A DNA stretch of 46,632 nucleotides, from NCBI GenBank assembly GCA_030692365.1, contig JAUYCC010000098.1:1-46632 (forward strand), given 5' to 3'. Numbering within the stretch: the first letter of the stretch is position 1; each line of letters begins with the position of its first letter. Position numbers and translations under genes: made by a program. A model generated the notes under the pieces. The model saw only the letters and a list, made by a program, of their open reading frames with translations. It did not search any database and was not told the DNA's origin. This DNA is from Pelolinea sp. (GTDB taxonomy: Bacteria; Chloroflexota; Anaerolineae; Anaerolineales; Anaerolineaceae). Below are positions 1-8,135 of the stretch, piece after piece.

Positions 1-466
1 AAATCGCTCCCATATAATAAGGCATATATTGATTTGATAAAATCCCGCGGATATCGCCTTCCTTTGTTTGGTAAGAAAAAATATATTCGGCAGCGCGGCT
101 GATGGCCGGGTGCGAGCGGTTAAACCTGAACATTTCCACCAGTATCCTCGGAGTCTTCCAGGTTTCCAGCAGGTCATAGGCTTCGCCAAATTCATCCACC
201 GGTCGATTTCCTTTATAAAGCCAGAAGCCATCCGGCTGCTGACGATCCAAAATCTTTCGTTCTGCGGGCAATTCCCACAATACTTCAACACTTCCTGAAC
301 CACTGCCTAGCAGATCACGCTCTGTTAAATAGAGCAGTGCTTTATCATCCGTCCCTAACAGAATCGCCAAGGGATTGATTTTTATTCTTTCAGTCCAAGA
401 TGCGGTTAAAATACATGCGCCAATACAGATTGTGCAACTTTTTTGATAAGGCAGCGTATATATCAT
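1..466 (-). CDS. terpenoid-cyclase/prenyltransferase-fold protein, N-terminal part (runs off left edge)
   Basis: An open minus-strand frame runs from an ATG at 466 to the window edge without a stop (about 155 codons). It carries the repeat-like motif QQPDGFW followed by YDLLETWKTPRILVEM and AAEYIFSYQTKEGDIRG. This alternation resembles the alpha/alpha-barrel repeats of squalene-cyclase and prenyltransferase-type proteins, a group of uncharacterised proteins common in Chloroflexota. Function is unknown; the fold assignment is by motif only. The start is uncertain: the ATG at 466 lies only 23 bases from the divergent sigma gene and has no clear ribosome site. A TTG at 370 (before AILLGTDDKALLYL) would leave room for divergent promoters, but the frame already reads protein-like just upstream of it (WTERIKINP). 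Confidence 0.75.
   Translation of the reverse strand, partial: MIYTLPYQKSCTICIGACILTASWTERIKINPLAILLGTDDKALLYLTERDLLGSGSGSVEVLWELPAERKILDRQQPDGFWLYKGNRPVDEFGEAYDLLETWKTPRILVEMFRFNRSHPAISRAAEYIFSYQTKEGDIRGILSNQYMPYYMGAI
433..458 (+). promoter_or_regulatory. candidate ECF-type promoter of the sigma/anti-sigma operon
   Basis: TGCAAC at 433-438 and CGTA at 455-458 are separated by exactly 16 bases. This is the layout of SigW/SigX-type ECF promoters (TGAAAC, 16 bases, CGTA) with one mismatch. Transcription would start near 465, about 25 bases before the GTG start of the sigma gene, as expected for an autoregulated ECF operon. No good housekeeping promoter is visible in the same gap. The assignment is inferred from spacing and motif only. 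Confidence 0.5.
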
Positions 467-489
467 AGAAAATAATAACGGAGCAGCTC

Positions 490-1080
490 GTGACCATCGC
501 GGAAGCCGAATGCCTGAAGCTCGCCCGGAGAGGCGATCAGGCAGCATTCACAATAATTGTGGAAACCTACCAGAATCCGGTATACAACCTGTGCTACCGG
601 ATGCTTGGTAATCCACAAGCGGCTGAAGACGCGGCTCAGGAGACGTTTTGGCGGGCATACAAAAACCTTGACCGCTACGATGACAAACGGCCTTTCCCGA
701 CCTGGCTGTTATCTATCGCCGCTCATTACTGCATTGACCAACAGCGCCGCAAACGTCTCCCCTCCATCGGCCTGGACGAGATCATAGAATACTCAGCCGA
801 AGATCCCGCACCAAACCCTGAATCCGTCGCCATTAAATCCGAATTTTCGGAGGATGTGCAGCGGCAGTTGGCGCAACTGAGCGAGGGCGACCGGGCGGTG
901 TTGGTGCTGCGTTACTGGCATGAGCTCTCCGAAGATGAAATTTGCGAAACGCTTAATATTTCAAAAAGCGCGGTAAAAAGCCGCCTGCACCGGGCGCGCC
1001 AGCATTTGGCCAAACAGTGGTCAGATTCGCAAGATAGTATAGCAATGGAAGGAAGATACCATGAAACACTTACCCTATGA
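490..1080 (+). CDS. ECF-family RNA polymerase sigma factor
   Basis: A 196-residue sigma-70 family protein with only regions 2 and 4, the ECF layout. Region 2 (about residues 20-85) shows YNLCYRMLGNPQAAEDAAQE, FWRAYKNL and FPTWLLSIAAHYCID; region 4 (about 128-175) shows DRAVLVLRYWHELSEDEIC and the helix-turn-helix SKSAVKSRLHRARQHL. The start is GTG at 490, preceded by GGAG at 480-483 with a six-base spacer. The gene overlaps the next one by 20 bases, so translation is probably coupled, and the partner has the zinc motif of anti-sigma factors. It probably directs transcription of its own operon from the ECF-like promoter at 433-458. The inducing signal cannot be read from the sequence; the membrane partners suggest envelope stress. 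Confidence 0.93.
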   Translation: MTIAEAECLKLARRGDQAAFTIIVETYQNPVYNLCYRMLGNPQAAEDAAQETFWRAYKNLDRYDDKRPFPTWLLSIAAHYCIDQQRRKRLPSIGLDEIIEYSAEDPAPNPESVAIKSEFSEDVQRQLAQLSEGDRAVLVLRYWHELSEDEICETLNISKSAVKSRLHRARQHLAKQWSDSQDSIAMEGRYHETLTL

Positions 1081-1603
1081 AAATTGGATCCTGGATGAAC
1101 CCAAGCTTTCACGCGAGGAGGTTAAATCGCTTGCGTACCATTTGGCATCCTGCAAACAATGCAACCAGCTAAAGTCTGGTTGGGAAACCAGTAAGTTGGT
1201 GCTTACCCAGGCCAAGTTGATTGCGCCAGTCCCTGGTTTTTCTGCCCGCTGGCAAAAAACGCTTATCAAAAAGTGCAATACCGAGAAGGTCCGTAGATAC
1301 CGCATCACCTTGTTTGGATTATTGATGCTTGCCTTCTCAGCTTCATTAATCTATATTGTTGCCAGCGGATCCTTTATGCAAATCCTGGCCAATTTCTTTA
1401 ATTCCATAATCCAGACGATAATCGCTGTTACCAATGGCTTATCCACCCTGGGAGTATGGATTAACAAACTGCCCACCGTGGTTCCTTTGGCAGCCGGATT
1501 CATATTCTTCGGTTTGGTAAACGCATTTCTTATGGCCGCAGTATTTTTATTCTGGAACCTGAAAAACAGGAAAACACTGGTAAATGAAACCACAATGGAT
1601 TAA
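1061..1603 (+). CDS. putative membrane anti-sigma factor (HC2 zinc motif)
   Basis: A 180-residue protein. The N-terminal part has H27-x3-C31-x2-C34 (HLASCKQC), the zinc-binding motif of ZAS-type anti-sigma factors. The C-terminal half holds about three membrane segments: near residues 83-105, a weaker one at 107-128, and 140-165. The start at 1061 lies inside the sigma gene (20-base overlap), and its own end overlaps the next gene by 20 bases, giving a coupled three-gene operon. By family knowledge it would bind the sigma factor at the membrane and release it on an envelope signal. The motif and position make this likely; the multi-pass membrane part is not typical of the simplest one-pass anti-sigma factors. 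Confidence 0.8.
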   Translation: MKHLPYENWILDEPKLSREEVKSLAYHLASCKQCNQLKSGWETSKLVLTQAKLIAPVPGFSARWQKTLIKKCNTEKVRRYRITLFGLLMLAFSASLIYIVASGSFMQILANFFNSIIQTIIAVTNGLSTLGVWINKLPTVVPLAAGFIFFGLVNAFLMAAVFLFWNLKNRKTLVNETTMD

Positions 1604-2534
1604 GCACCTGCCGGTATTTCTTGCGGCGGTGGCACTCACCGCCTGTATCAGCGCGCCTGCCAAACCTGCCGAACCCGAATTTCGGGCAACTTACCCCAGC
1701 CAGTTCATTATTGGCGATACCTACATACTTAAGAGCCATGAAAAAATTAACGGCAATGTTGTAGGCATCGGCACAACCCTGATCATTGAGAAAGACGCAC
1801 TCGTGATGGGAGACATCAGTTTGATGGGCAGCAATCTGGAGGTATCCGGGCGAATTGCTGGTGACTTGAATATGCTGGCAGGTTCATCATTTATTAAGGA
1901 TATGGCCATCATCACCGGCAATATCAATCAGATTTTCCAGACAACGAATATCGCGCCCAAAGCCCTTGTCACTGGCGAGATCAATACCTATTCCTTCCCT
2001 TCTGCTGCGGGCGGAGAAGCGGGCAACAGGTTTATCAGCCTTCTGGAATGGCTGCGCCCGGGAAGAGTTCTGGCTATACAAGCCGCCCGGATATTTGCCC
2101 TGGTTCTGCTGTCAATGCTCGGGATTTACCTTTTTAAAACTCCAACAAGAAGGATTGCCTCCGCTTTATGCTCCAACACGCCTGCGGCCTGGGGCGCGGG
2201 TCTGTTGACCATCATTACTGCTCCCATCGTAGCGGTGATTCTGATTATCACCATCTGTCTCAGCCCAGTGGGTATCCTTTTATTGATTGCCTTCTTAATC
2301 AGCAGCATCTGGGGCTGGGTAGCATTGAGTTCAATTCTTGGCACAAAAATGATAAATTGGCTTAAACTGGACTGGTCGATTGAACCAGCCACAATTATTG
2401 GCGCTCTAATCCTGGGAATCCTCTCTTCACTCCTTTCATTTATTCCCTGTATCGGATTTCTTCTGAATCTGATGATCACAGCGACGGGTATTGGTGGTGT
2501 ACTGCTAAGCAGGTTTGGCCTTATTCCTAACTAA
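1584..2534 (+). CDS. lipoprotein with bactofilin-like beta-repeat region and C-terminal membrane segments
   Basis: A 316-residue protein. It begins with a signal sequence ending in the lipobox L18-T-A-C21, so Cys21 is probably lipid-modified. Residues about 50-135 hold short repeats of the form INGNVVGIG, VMGDISLMGSN, VSGRIAGDLNML and ITGNI, which resemble the right-handed beta-helix of bactofilin/polymer-forming proteins. The C-terminal half has four to five hydrophobic segments (from about residue 175 to the end). It is the last gene of the sigma/anti-sigma operon, so it is probably an envelope effector or sensor. An outward-facing beta-helix is what the lipobox implies, whereas bactofilins are usually cytoplasmic; the exact role is unknown. 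Confidence 0.75.
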   Translation: MKPQWIKHLPVFLAAVALTACISAPAKPAEPEFRATYPSQFIIGDTYILKSHEKINGNVVGIGTTLIIEKDALVMGDISLMGSNLEVSGRIAGDLNMLAGSSFIKDMAIITGNINQIFQTTNIAPKALVTGEINTYSFPSAAGGEAGNRFISLLEWLRPGRVLAIQAARIFALVLLSMLGIYLFKTPTRRIASALCSNTPAAWGAGLLTIITAPIVAVILIITICLSPVGILLLIAFLISSIWGWVALSSILGTKMINWLKLDWSIEPATIIGALILGILSSLLSFIPCIGFLLNLMITATGIGGVLLSRFGLIPN

Positions 2535-2554
2535 ATCTTCACTCAGACCAGTTA

Positions 2555-2586
2555 AAAAGCAGGCGCCTCCGCCTGCTTTTATTTTT
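2555..2586 (+). terminator. rho-independent terminator of the sigma operon
   Basis: A perfect 11-base stem (2555-2565 pairing with 2570-2580) closes a four-base loop. The T-rich tail continues to 2586. It lies 21 bases after the stop of the lipoprotein gene and separates it from the polysaccharide genes. Confidence 0.9.
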
Positions 2587-2592
2587 ACTGGG

Positions 2593-2626
2593 TATAATCT
2601 TAAAAACAAACCGAATTCCTGAGGAA
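2593..2626 (+). promoter_or_regulatory. candidate -10 box and ribosome site for the polysaccharide operon
   Basis: TATAAT at 2593-2598 follows the terminator directly, and GAGGAA at 2621-2626 sits three bases before the ATG at 2630. No convincing -35 box is seen, because its position falls inside the terminator stem. The -10 assignment is by sequence match only. Confidence 0.5.
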
Positions 2627-2629
2627 TGT

Positions 2630-4807
2630 ATGAAACAGGTTGTCCAGAATTTAAAGAACGGCAATACCGAAATTATTGAAGTCCCCACCCCGCAGATTAG
2701 AGCGAGATGCATCCTTGTCAGAACCGCCGCCTCGCTGGTTTCTGCCGGCACTGAACGTAATTTGGTGGAATTTGCAGAGAAAAGCCTGGTGGGCAAAGCC
2801 CGTTCACGCCCCGACCTGATGAAGCAGGTGGTCGAAAAAGCCCGACGCGAAGGCGTATTAACAACTCTCGAATCCGCATTCAACCGCCTGGATCAACCTC
2901 TGGCTCTCGGTTATTCTTCCTCCGGAACGGTAATTCAAGTCGGGGAAGGGGTAACCGATTTCAAACCCGGCGATCGGGTGGTGTGCGCGGGCGGGGGTCA
3001 CGCCGTGCACGCAGAATTTGCATTAGTGCCAGAAAACCTTACCGCGCACCTTCCAGATAATGTCGAGTTTGAATCCGGTGCTTTTTCCACTCTGGGCGCC
3101 ATCGCGCTGAATGGTGTTCGGCTGGCTAGTCCACAGGTCAGCGAAAAGATCGCTGTTATCGGTTTGGGCTTGCTGGGTTTGGTGACCGCACATGTCGCGG
3201 CTGCGGCTGGTTGTGAAGTTTTTGGTATGGACATCAGTTCCGCTCGCGTTAAATTTGCGAATTCACTTGGGTTGGCTGCTGAGACAAACCGCAATGCGCT
3301 TGGGCAATATCAGGCCTTCACGCGCGGTCGCGGGTTTGACCACGTGCTCATCTGCGCAGATACACCATCGGATGAAACCGTTGAACTAGCGGGCGTTATT
3401 GCGCGCGACCGCGGGCATGTTGTATCCTTAGGTGTTGTTGGTCTCAACCTTCCTCGCAAGCTGTATTATGAAAAAGAACTTTATTTCCAAGTATCGCGTT
3501 CCACGGGTCCCGGCAGGTATGACCTGGACTATGAAGAAAAAGGCGCTGATTATCCGTTGGGGTATGTGCGCTGGACGGAAGGGCGTAACCTGGAGGCGTT
3601 TGTTGACCTGCTCGCAAAAGGCAGCATAGATGTCAAACCGCTCATTACTCATCGGATTCCTATTGAAAATGCAAATCTGGCGTATAACCTTATCACCGGA
3701 AAAACCAAAGCAGCTTATCTTGGGGTTTTGCTTACCTATAACGAAAAAGTATCTTTAACCGAGAAAACCGTCTTACTGGCAGCTGGAACAAATAAACAGC
3801 CAGCAAAATCCAAGGCTATTAGACTAGGAGTCTTGGGCGCGGGGAATTATGCGGGCGCGGTTTTCCTGCCGGTTATCCGAAAAGCGGGTGAGGTCTCACT
3901 AATCGGTATTGCCTCCCCAGGCGGCGCCAGCGCCCAAAACCTGGGGCGGAAATTCGGTTTTCAATTCGCGGCTTCCGATGAAAAAGAATTAATTTCTCAT
4001 AAAGAAATCAATACCATCGCAGTGCTTTCACGGCATGACAGCCATGCCCGCCTGACCCTTCAGGCGCTGAAAGCCGGAAAGCATGTGTATTGCGAAAAAC
4101 CCCTGGCTCTAAAAACCGAAGACCTAAAATTAATTGAAAAAGAACTGGCCAAAAAATCACACCCTTACCTGATGGTCGGATTCAATCGCCGGTTCGCGCC
4201 TTTTGCCCAGGCATTGAATGCATTCTTTGATATTCGAACGGAACCCCTTTCGATGTACTATCGTGTGAATGCCGGTTTCCTGCCCCTCTCCCACTGGCTT
4301 CACGATCCACTGGCCGGCGGAGGCCGTTTGGTTGGTGAAGGTTGCCATTTCATTGACTTTTTATGCTTTCTGACCGGACAGGCACCGGATAAGGTTAAAG
4401 TGGCTTGCCTGCCTGATAACGGCAAATATCACCAGGACAACCTGAATATCACGCTGGAATTCCCGGATGGGTCGGTTGGAACTATCGCCTATCTGGCTAA
4501 TGGCAGTCGCAATTTTGGGAAGGAATATGCCGAAATATTCTGCGGAGGCAAGGTTGGCATTCTGAACGATTTTCGAACGCTTGAGTTGGTAGATGACAGC
4601 CAAAAGAAATCTTTCAGATCCCGGCTACGGCAAGATAAAGGGCACCAATCGGCATGGAGCGCTTTTACCAACGCGATCAGAAACAGTACGGAAGAACCCA
4701 TCCCTTACGATACTATCCTGAAAGTGAGTTATGCCACCTTAGCGTGCCAGAAATCACTTCAAACCGGAGAAGCGGTGATTCTTTCTGAATTTATGCGTTC
4801 CGGGTAG
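2630..4807 (+). CDS. bi-domain oxidoreductase (alcohol-dehydrogenase-like plus Gfo/Idh/MocA)
   Basis: A 725-residue fusion. Residues 1 to about 370 resemble a medium-chain alcohol dehydrogenase, with the dinucleotide-binding stretch GLGLLGLVTAHVAAAAG and the GDRVVCAGGGHAVHAEF segment. Residues from about 397 form a Gfo/Idh/MocA-type NAD(P)-dependent oxidoreductase, with LGVLGAGNYAGAVFLP, the catalytic-site motif YCEKPLAL and GEGCHFIDFLCFLTG. Fusions of this type are commonly found beside heparinase-like and glycosyltransferase genes, as here, and are thought to act on sugar nucleotides or polysaccharide units. The substrate cannot be told from the sequence. The stop at 4807 is one base from the ATG of the next gene, so the two are co-transcribed. 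Confidence 0.88.
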   Translation: MKQVVQNLKNGNTEIIEVPTPQIRARCILVRTAASLVSAGTERNLVEFAEKSLVGKARSRPDLMKQVVEKARREGVLTTLESAFNRLDQPLALGYSSSGTVIQVGEGVTDFKPGDRVVCAGGGHAVHAEFALVPENLTAHLPDNVEFESGAFSTLGAIALNGVRLASPQVSEKIAVIGLGLLGLVTAHVAAAAGCEVFGMDISSARVKFANSLGLAAETNRNALGQYQAFTRGRGFDHVLICADTPSDETVELAGVIARDRGHVVSLGVVGLNLPRKLYYEKELYFQVSRSTGPGRYDLDYEEKGADYPLGYVRWTEGRNLEAFVDLLAKGSIDVKPLITHRIPIENANLAYNLITGKTKAAYLGVLLTYNEKVSLTEKTVLLAAGTNKQPAKSKAIRLGVLGAGNYAGAVFLPVIRKAGEVSLIGIASPGGASAQNLGRKFGFQFAASDEKELISHKEINTIAVLSRHDSHARLTLQALKAGKHVYCEKPLALKTEDLKLIEKELAKKSHPYLMVGFNRRFAPFAQALNAFFDIRTEPLSMYYRVNAGFLPLSHWLHDPLAGGGRLVGEGCHFIDFLCFLTGQAPDKVKVACLPDNGKYHQDNLNITLEFPDGSVGTIAYLANGSRNFGKEYAEIFCGGKVGILNDFRTLELVDDSQKKSFRSRLRQDKGHQSAWSAFTNAIRNSTEEPIPYDTILKVSYATLACQKSLQTGEAVILSEFMRSG

Positions 4808-4808
4808 T

Positions 4809-6752
4809 ATGAACCTGTTTAAGAAAATCGGAATTGGACTAAAAGCTGCTTTCCAGCTCAGTCCCGCCCAGGTTACCAATTATCTCCGCTACCAGGCGGG
4901 ATTAAGAAGTGGGTATTATCATTTAAGAACCCCTTCGGCCAGAATCAATCAGCTGTTACCAGATGAAGCATTTGTTCCTGATTGGTTTATGCACTTGCCT
5001 GAAAAAGAGGCTTTTTCAACATTCGGGGATGATTACCGACGCCAGATTATCAAAGAAGCCGATGAAATTGCAGAAGGAAAAATCAGACTTTTTGGCGCTG
5101 ATCCCATTTCACTGGAACTTACCCCTCCCGGAAACCTTGCCCATTGGACGCTTCACGAAACTGGTAAAGTCCAGTCTTCTGCGAAGGATATTAAATTCAT
5201 TTGGGAACCGGCGCGGTTTGGATGGGCGATCACTCTCGGCAAGGCATATTTATTTACCAACGATGCGAGTTATCAAAAAACCTTCTGGAAATATCTTGAG
5301 GAATTCAGCCAGAACAACCCCCTTAACAGAGGACCTAACTGGCAATCCGGACAAGAGGTCGCTTTGCGGTTAATCGCTCTGGTCGTTACCCTGCACTTTT
5401 TCAAATCTTCACCAGGCTTTGAGAATGAGAAAATTAAATCAGTACTGGTAGGGATTTCTGACCATGCCGAACGCATCTTGCCAACGCTTGCTTACGCAAA
5501 GGCGCAAAACAACAATCACTTAGTTTCCGAAGCGGTTGGGCTTTACACTGCCGGAATTTTTTTACCCAATCATCCAAGATCTGCAAAATGGATAGGAACC
5601 GGTCTGATAATTTTTAATCACGCCATTGAAACCCAAATTGGTCTCGATGGGGAGTATATCCAACACAGCACTAATTACCACCGCATGTTACTAGTGCTGT
5701 CATTGTGGATGCAATATCTTTTGGAAACAGAAGGCAAAGAATTTGAAAGCCAAACAGGTAAAAAACTGGCGTTGGCTGTCACTTGGTTGGCTGGCCAACT
5801 AGACTTTCTATCTGGCAAAGTACCTAATCTTGGCCACAATGACGGGTCCAACATCCTGCTCTTTACCAACACTGGTTATTCTGATTATCGCCCCGTGATC
5901 CAGGCTTCCAGCCGGGCATTTCTCGCTAAAGCGGCTTTACCTGCGGGCTATTGGGATGACCTGTGTATTTGGTTAGGACTGCCTGTTACGCCTGTCCTGC
6001 CCGAAAGCGTTGACTTAAGAAAATCCTGGCAAATAAATCGAATCGGGAGGCAGGAATCCTGGGCTAGTATGCGGGCAGCGCGCTACACCGACCGTCCTGC
6101 CCACGCCGACCAATTGCATGTCGAAATCTGGCATCAGGGAATCAATGTGGCATGCGACGCCGGCACTTACTTGTATAATGCCGCACCTCCCTGGGATAAT
6201 AAACTTTCATCGACTCTCGTCCATAATACCATCTCCATTAATTTACAGGATCAAATGACGCATGCCGGCCGCTTTTTATGGCTGGACTGGGCTAAGGCAA
6301 AAATTGCGTCCTATAACCCCAATTCTATTAACGGAATCCATGACGGTTTTCTTAAATTAGGTGTCATGCATAAGAGAAGACTGGAAAGCCAGGCTGAGAA
6401 TGGGTGGTTTGTTACAGACAAGCTGATTCAAGTGAATGGTAAGAAGCTTAAAAAGTCCATCCAATTAAATTGGCTGCTCCCGGACTGGCCTTATGAATTA
6501 CAGGAGAATTCCATTACTTTTAATGCGCCTTTTGGGGTAATGCAACTGGAATTGTTCACCCGCGCGGGGATCCTTGCTGATGGTTTGAATATCATCAAGG
6601 CTGGAAAATCTTTGATCGAAAAAGAGGATTCAATCAATCATGGTTGGTATTCTCCGACCTATGGGATCAAACTTCCGGCCATTTCGGTTCAATACTCTGT
6701 GACTGGTCTGCTCCCGATTGAAATTACCACCCGCTTTTCCTCCATGGGATAA
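4809..6752 (+). CDS. heparinase II/III family protein
   Basis: A 647-residue protein with the two-part layout of the family: an alpha-helical N-terminal toroid (to about residue 390) and a C-terminal beta-sandwich. Motifs that match the family are NNNHLVSEAVGLY, YIQHSTNYHRM, HADQLHVEIW and LVHNTISIN; they carry the Asn/His/Tyr residues expected at a polysaccharide-lyase active site. No signal peptide is seen at the N-terminus. It sits between the bi-domain dehydrogenase and a glycosyltransferase, an arrangement typical of capsule or exopolysaccharide clusters. There it may trim or modify an acidic polysaccharide rather than degrade external heparin; that role is inference. Confidence 0.88.
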   Translation: MNLFKKIGIGLKAAFQLSPAQVTNYLRYQAGLRSGYYHLRTPSARINQLLPDEAFVPDWFMHLPEKEAFSTFGDDYRRQIIKEADEIAEGKIRLFGADPISLELTPPGNLAHWTLHETGKVQSSAKDIKFIWEPARFGWAITLGKAYLFTNDASYQKTFWKYLEEFSQNNPLNRGPNWQSGQEVALRLIALVVTLHFFKSSPGFENEKIKSVLVGISDHAERILPTLAYAKAQNNNHLVSEAVGLYTAGIFLPNHPRSAKWIGTGLIIFNHAIETQIGLDGEYIQHSTNYHRMLLVLSLWMQYLLETEGKEFESQTGKKLALAVTWLAGQLDFLSGKVPNLGHNDGSNILLFTNTGYSDYRPVIQASSRAFLAKAALPAGYWDDLCIWLGLPVTPVLPESVDLRKSWQINRIGRQESWASMRAARYTDRPAHADQLHVEIWHQGINVACDAGTYLYNAAPPWDNKLSSTLVHNTISINLQDQMTHAGRFLWLDWAKAKIASYNPNSINGIHDGFLKLGVMHKRRLESQAENGWFVTDKLIQVNGKKLKKSIQLNWLLPDWPYELQENSITFNAPFGVMQLELFTRAGILADGLNIIKAGKSLIEKEDSINHGWYSPTYGIKLPAISVQYSVTGLLPIEITTRFSSMG

Positions 6753-6769
6753 TTACCAGATAATCAACA

Positions 6770-7981
6770 ATGCATATTCTATTGATCCACCAAGCCTTTG
6801 CTGCCCTGGATGAACCGGGCGGAACCCGCCATCACGAGCTGGCGCGTTTTCTTGCCAGGCAAGGCCACCGCGTGAGCATTATCGCCAGCCCCGTGAGTTA
6901 CCTTACCGGCAAGGATACACATGGCGCCAGGATAGAAGAAGATGCGGACGGAAACGTTAAGATTTATCGATCTTATACATACACCGCCCTGCATAAAAGT
7001 TTCATTCACAGGATATTCAGTTTTCTATCATTCATGATTTCCTCATTTTTTAAGAGCCTGTCGATCAAGAATGTGGACCTCGTTTGGGGCACAACCCCTC
7101 CTATTTTTCAGGCAGCCACCGCCTGGCTGGTTTCCAGAATCAAACGCGTTCCCTTTTTGCTCGAAGTCCGTGACCTGTGGCCTGAGTTTGCCATCGCAGT
7201 GGGGGTCCTGAAGAATCCCAACCTAATTAAGTTGTCTTATTGGCTTGAAAAATTTCTATACCGCCGTGCGGACCGCATTGTGGTCAATTCTCCAGGTTTC
7301 ATTAGCCACATTAGCCAAAAAGGCGGCAAGAATATTTCACTCGTTCCCAATGGGTCAGATATTTCATTCTTTGAATGCCGGAATGCTCAAAAGACCCGTG
7401 AAGAACTGGGCTGGTCGGATAAGTTCATTGTCCTTTACGCTGGCGCGCACGGTATGTCTAATGACCTGGGTGTAGTTCTTCAAGCTGCCAAGCTGCTGAA
7501 AAACCACAGGGATATTCATTTCGTCTTACTCGGTGATGGCAAGGAAAAACTGAATCTGATTAGTGAAGCTGAGCAATTAAATCTTCAGAATTTAACGTTT
7601 CTGGATCCTGTTCCCAAGAACAAGGTTTCCGAGATCCTTTCAGCCGCGGATGCCTGTATTGCGATATTGAAACCAATAGAAATGTATAAAACCACGTATC
7701 CAAACAAGGTCTTTGATTATATGGCCGCGCGAAAACCGGTTATTCTGGCGATTGATGGCGTTATTCGTGATGTAGTTGAAAAGGCAGGATGTGGCCTTTC
7801 CTGTAAGCCAGGCGATCCCAAAGCGTTAGCGGATGGCTGCTTGAATTTGTATAATAATCAGAATAAAGCAATATCCATGGGCAATAATGGCTATGAGTAT
7901 TTAAAAATCCATTTTGATAGAGAAAAAATTGCCCTGGATCTGTTTGGTGTAATGAAAGAAATGGTGAATTTGCGTGGCTAA
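6770..7981 (+). CDS. glycosyltransferase family 4 protein
   Basis: A 403-residue GT-B fold protein. The N-terminal half opens with MHILLIHQAFAALDEPGGTR and holds FLLEVRDLWPEF. The C-terminal half has the sugar-nucleotide site, with FIVLYAGAHGMSNDLGVVLQ, FVLLGDGKEK and the PNKVFDYMAARKPV stretch (the E-x7-E region reads F-D-Y-M-A here). These match the WbuB-like branch of GT4 that adds sugars during surface polysaccharide assembly. It is the last gene of the three-gene set. Its final eight bases overlap the GTG of a decayed response-regulator remnant. Donor and acceptor sugars are unknown. Confidence 0.9.
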   Translation: MHILLIHQAFAALDEPGGTRHHELARFLARQGHRVSIIASPVSYLTGKDTHGARIEEDADGNVKIYRSYTYTALHKSFIHRIFSFLSFMISSFFKSLSIKNVDLVWGTTPPIFQAATAWLVSRIKRVPFLLEVRDLWPEFAIAVGVLKNPNLIKLSYWLEKFLYRRADRIVVNSPGFISHISQKGGKNISLVPNGSDISFFECRNAQKTREELGWSDKFIVLYAGAHGMSNDLGVVLQAAKLLKNHRDIHFVLLGDGKEKLNLISEAEQLNLQNLTFLDPVPKNKVSEILSAADACIAILKPIEMYKTTYPNKVFDYMAARKPVILAIDGVIRDVVEKAGCGLSCKPGDPKALADGCLNLYNNQNKAISMGNNGYEYLKIHFDREKIALDLFGVMKEMVNLRG

Positions 7982-8123
7982 TAAAATTTTGATCGTTGAG
8001 GATGAGTTAACGCATCAGGAAACTCCAGCTGGTGAAATCTAGGTTCCCGCCTTTCAGGAATCCGGTTTTATTGTCTTCTATGTTTCAGATAATGGCGAAG
8101 GAATTCTACCAAAAAAATCTTAA
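7974..8123 (+). pseudogene. decayed response-regulator receiver domain (PhoB-like remnant)
   Basis: Reading from GTG at 7974 gives ANKILIVEDELTHQ, the start of a receiver domain with its acidic pocket (E-D-E). A TAG at 8040-8042 follows; the same frame then continues with FQESGFIVFYVSDNGEGI, matching the next conserved receiver block, and ends at TAA 8121-8123. The phosphoacceptor Asp region, the rest of the receiver and any DNA-binding domain are missing. Its position before pstA, pstB and phoU remnants suggests it was the PhoB-type regulator of a phosphate operon; that identity is inferred from position. One stop codon plus loss of most of the gene makes a single sequencing error an insufficient explanation. 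Confidence 0.75.
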
Positions 8124-8135
8124 AAGAATTTTTGA

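Noticed and set aside
68-298. A 76-codon plus-strand frame at the left edge
   Set aside because: It is antisense to the partial cyclase-fold gene, whose frame shows clear protein motifs.
7974-8123. Possibility that the response-regulator remnant is intact and only has a sequencing error
   Set aside because: Correcting the TAG would still leave about 49 codons with no phosphoacceptor Asp block and no output domain before the TAA.
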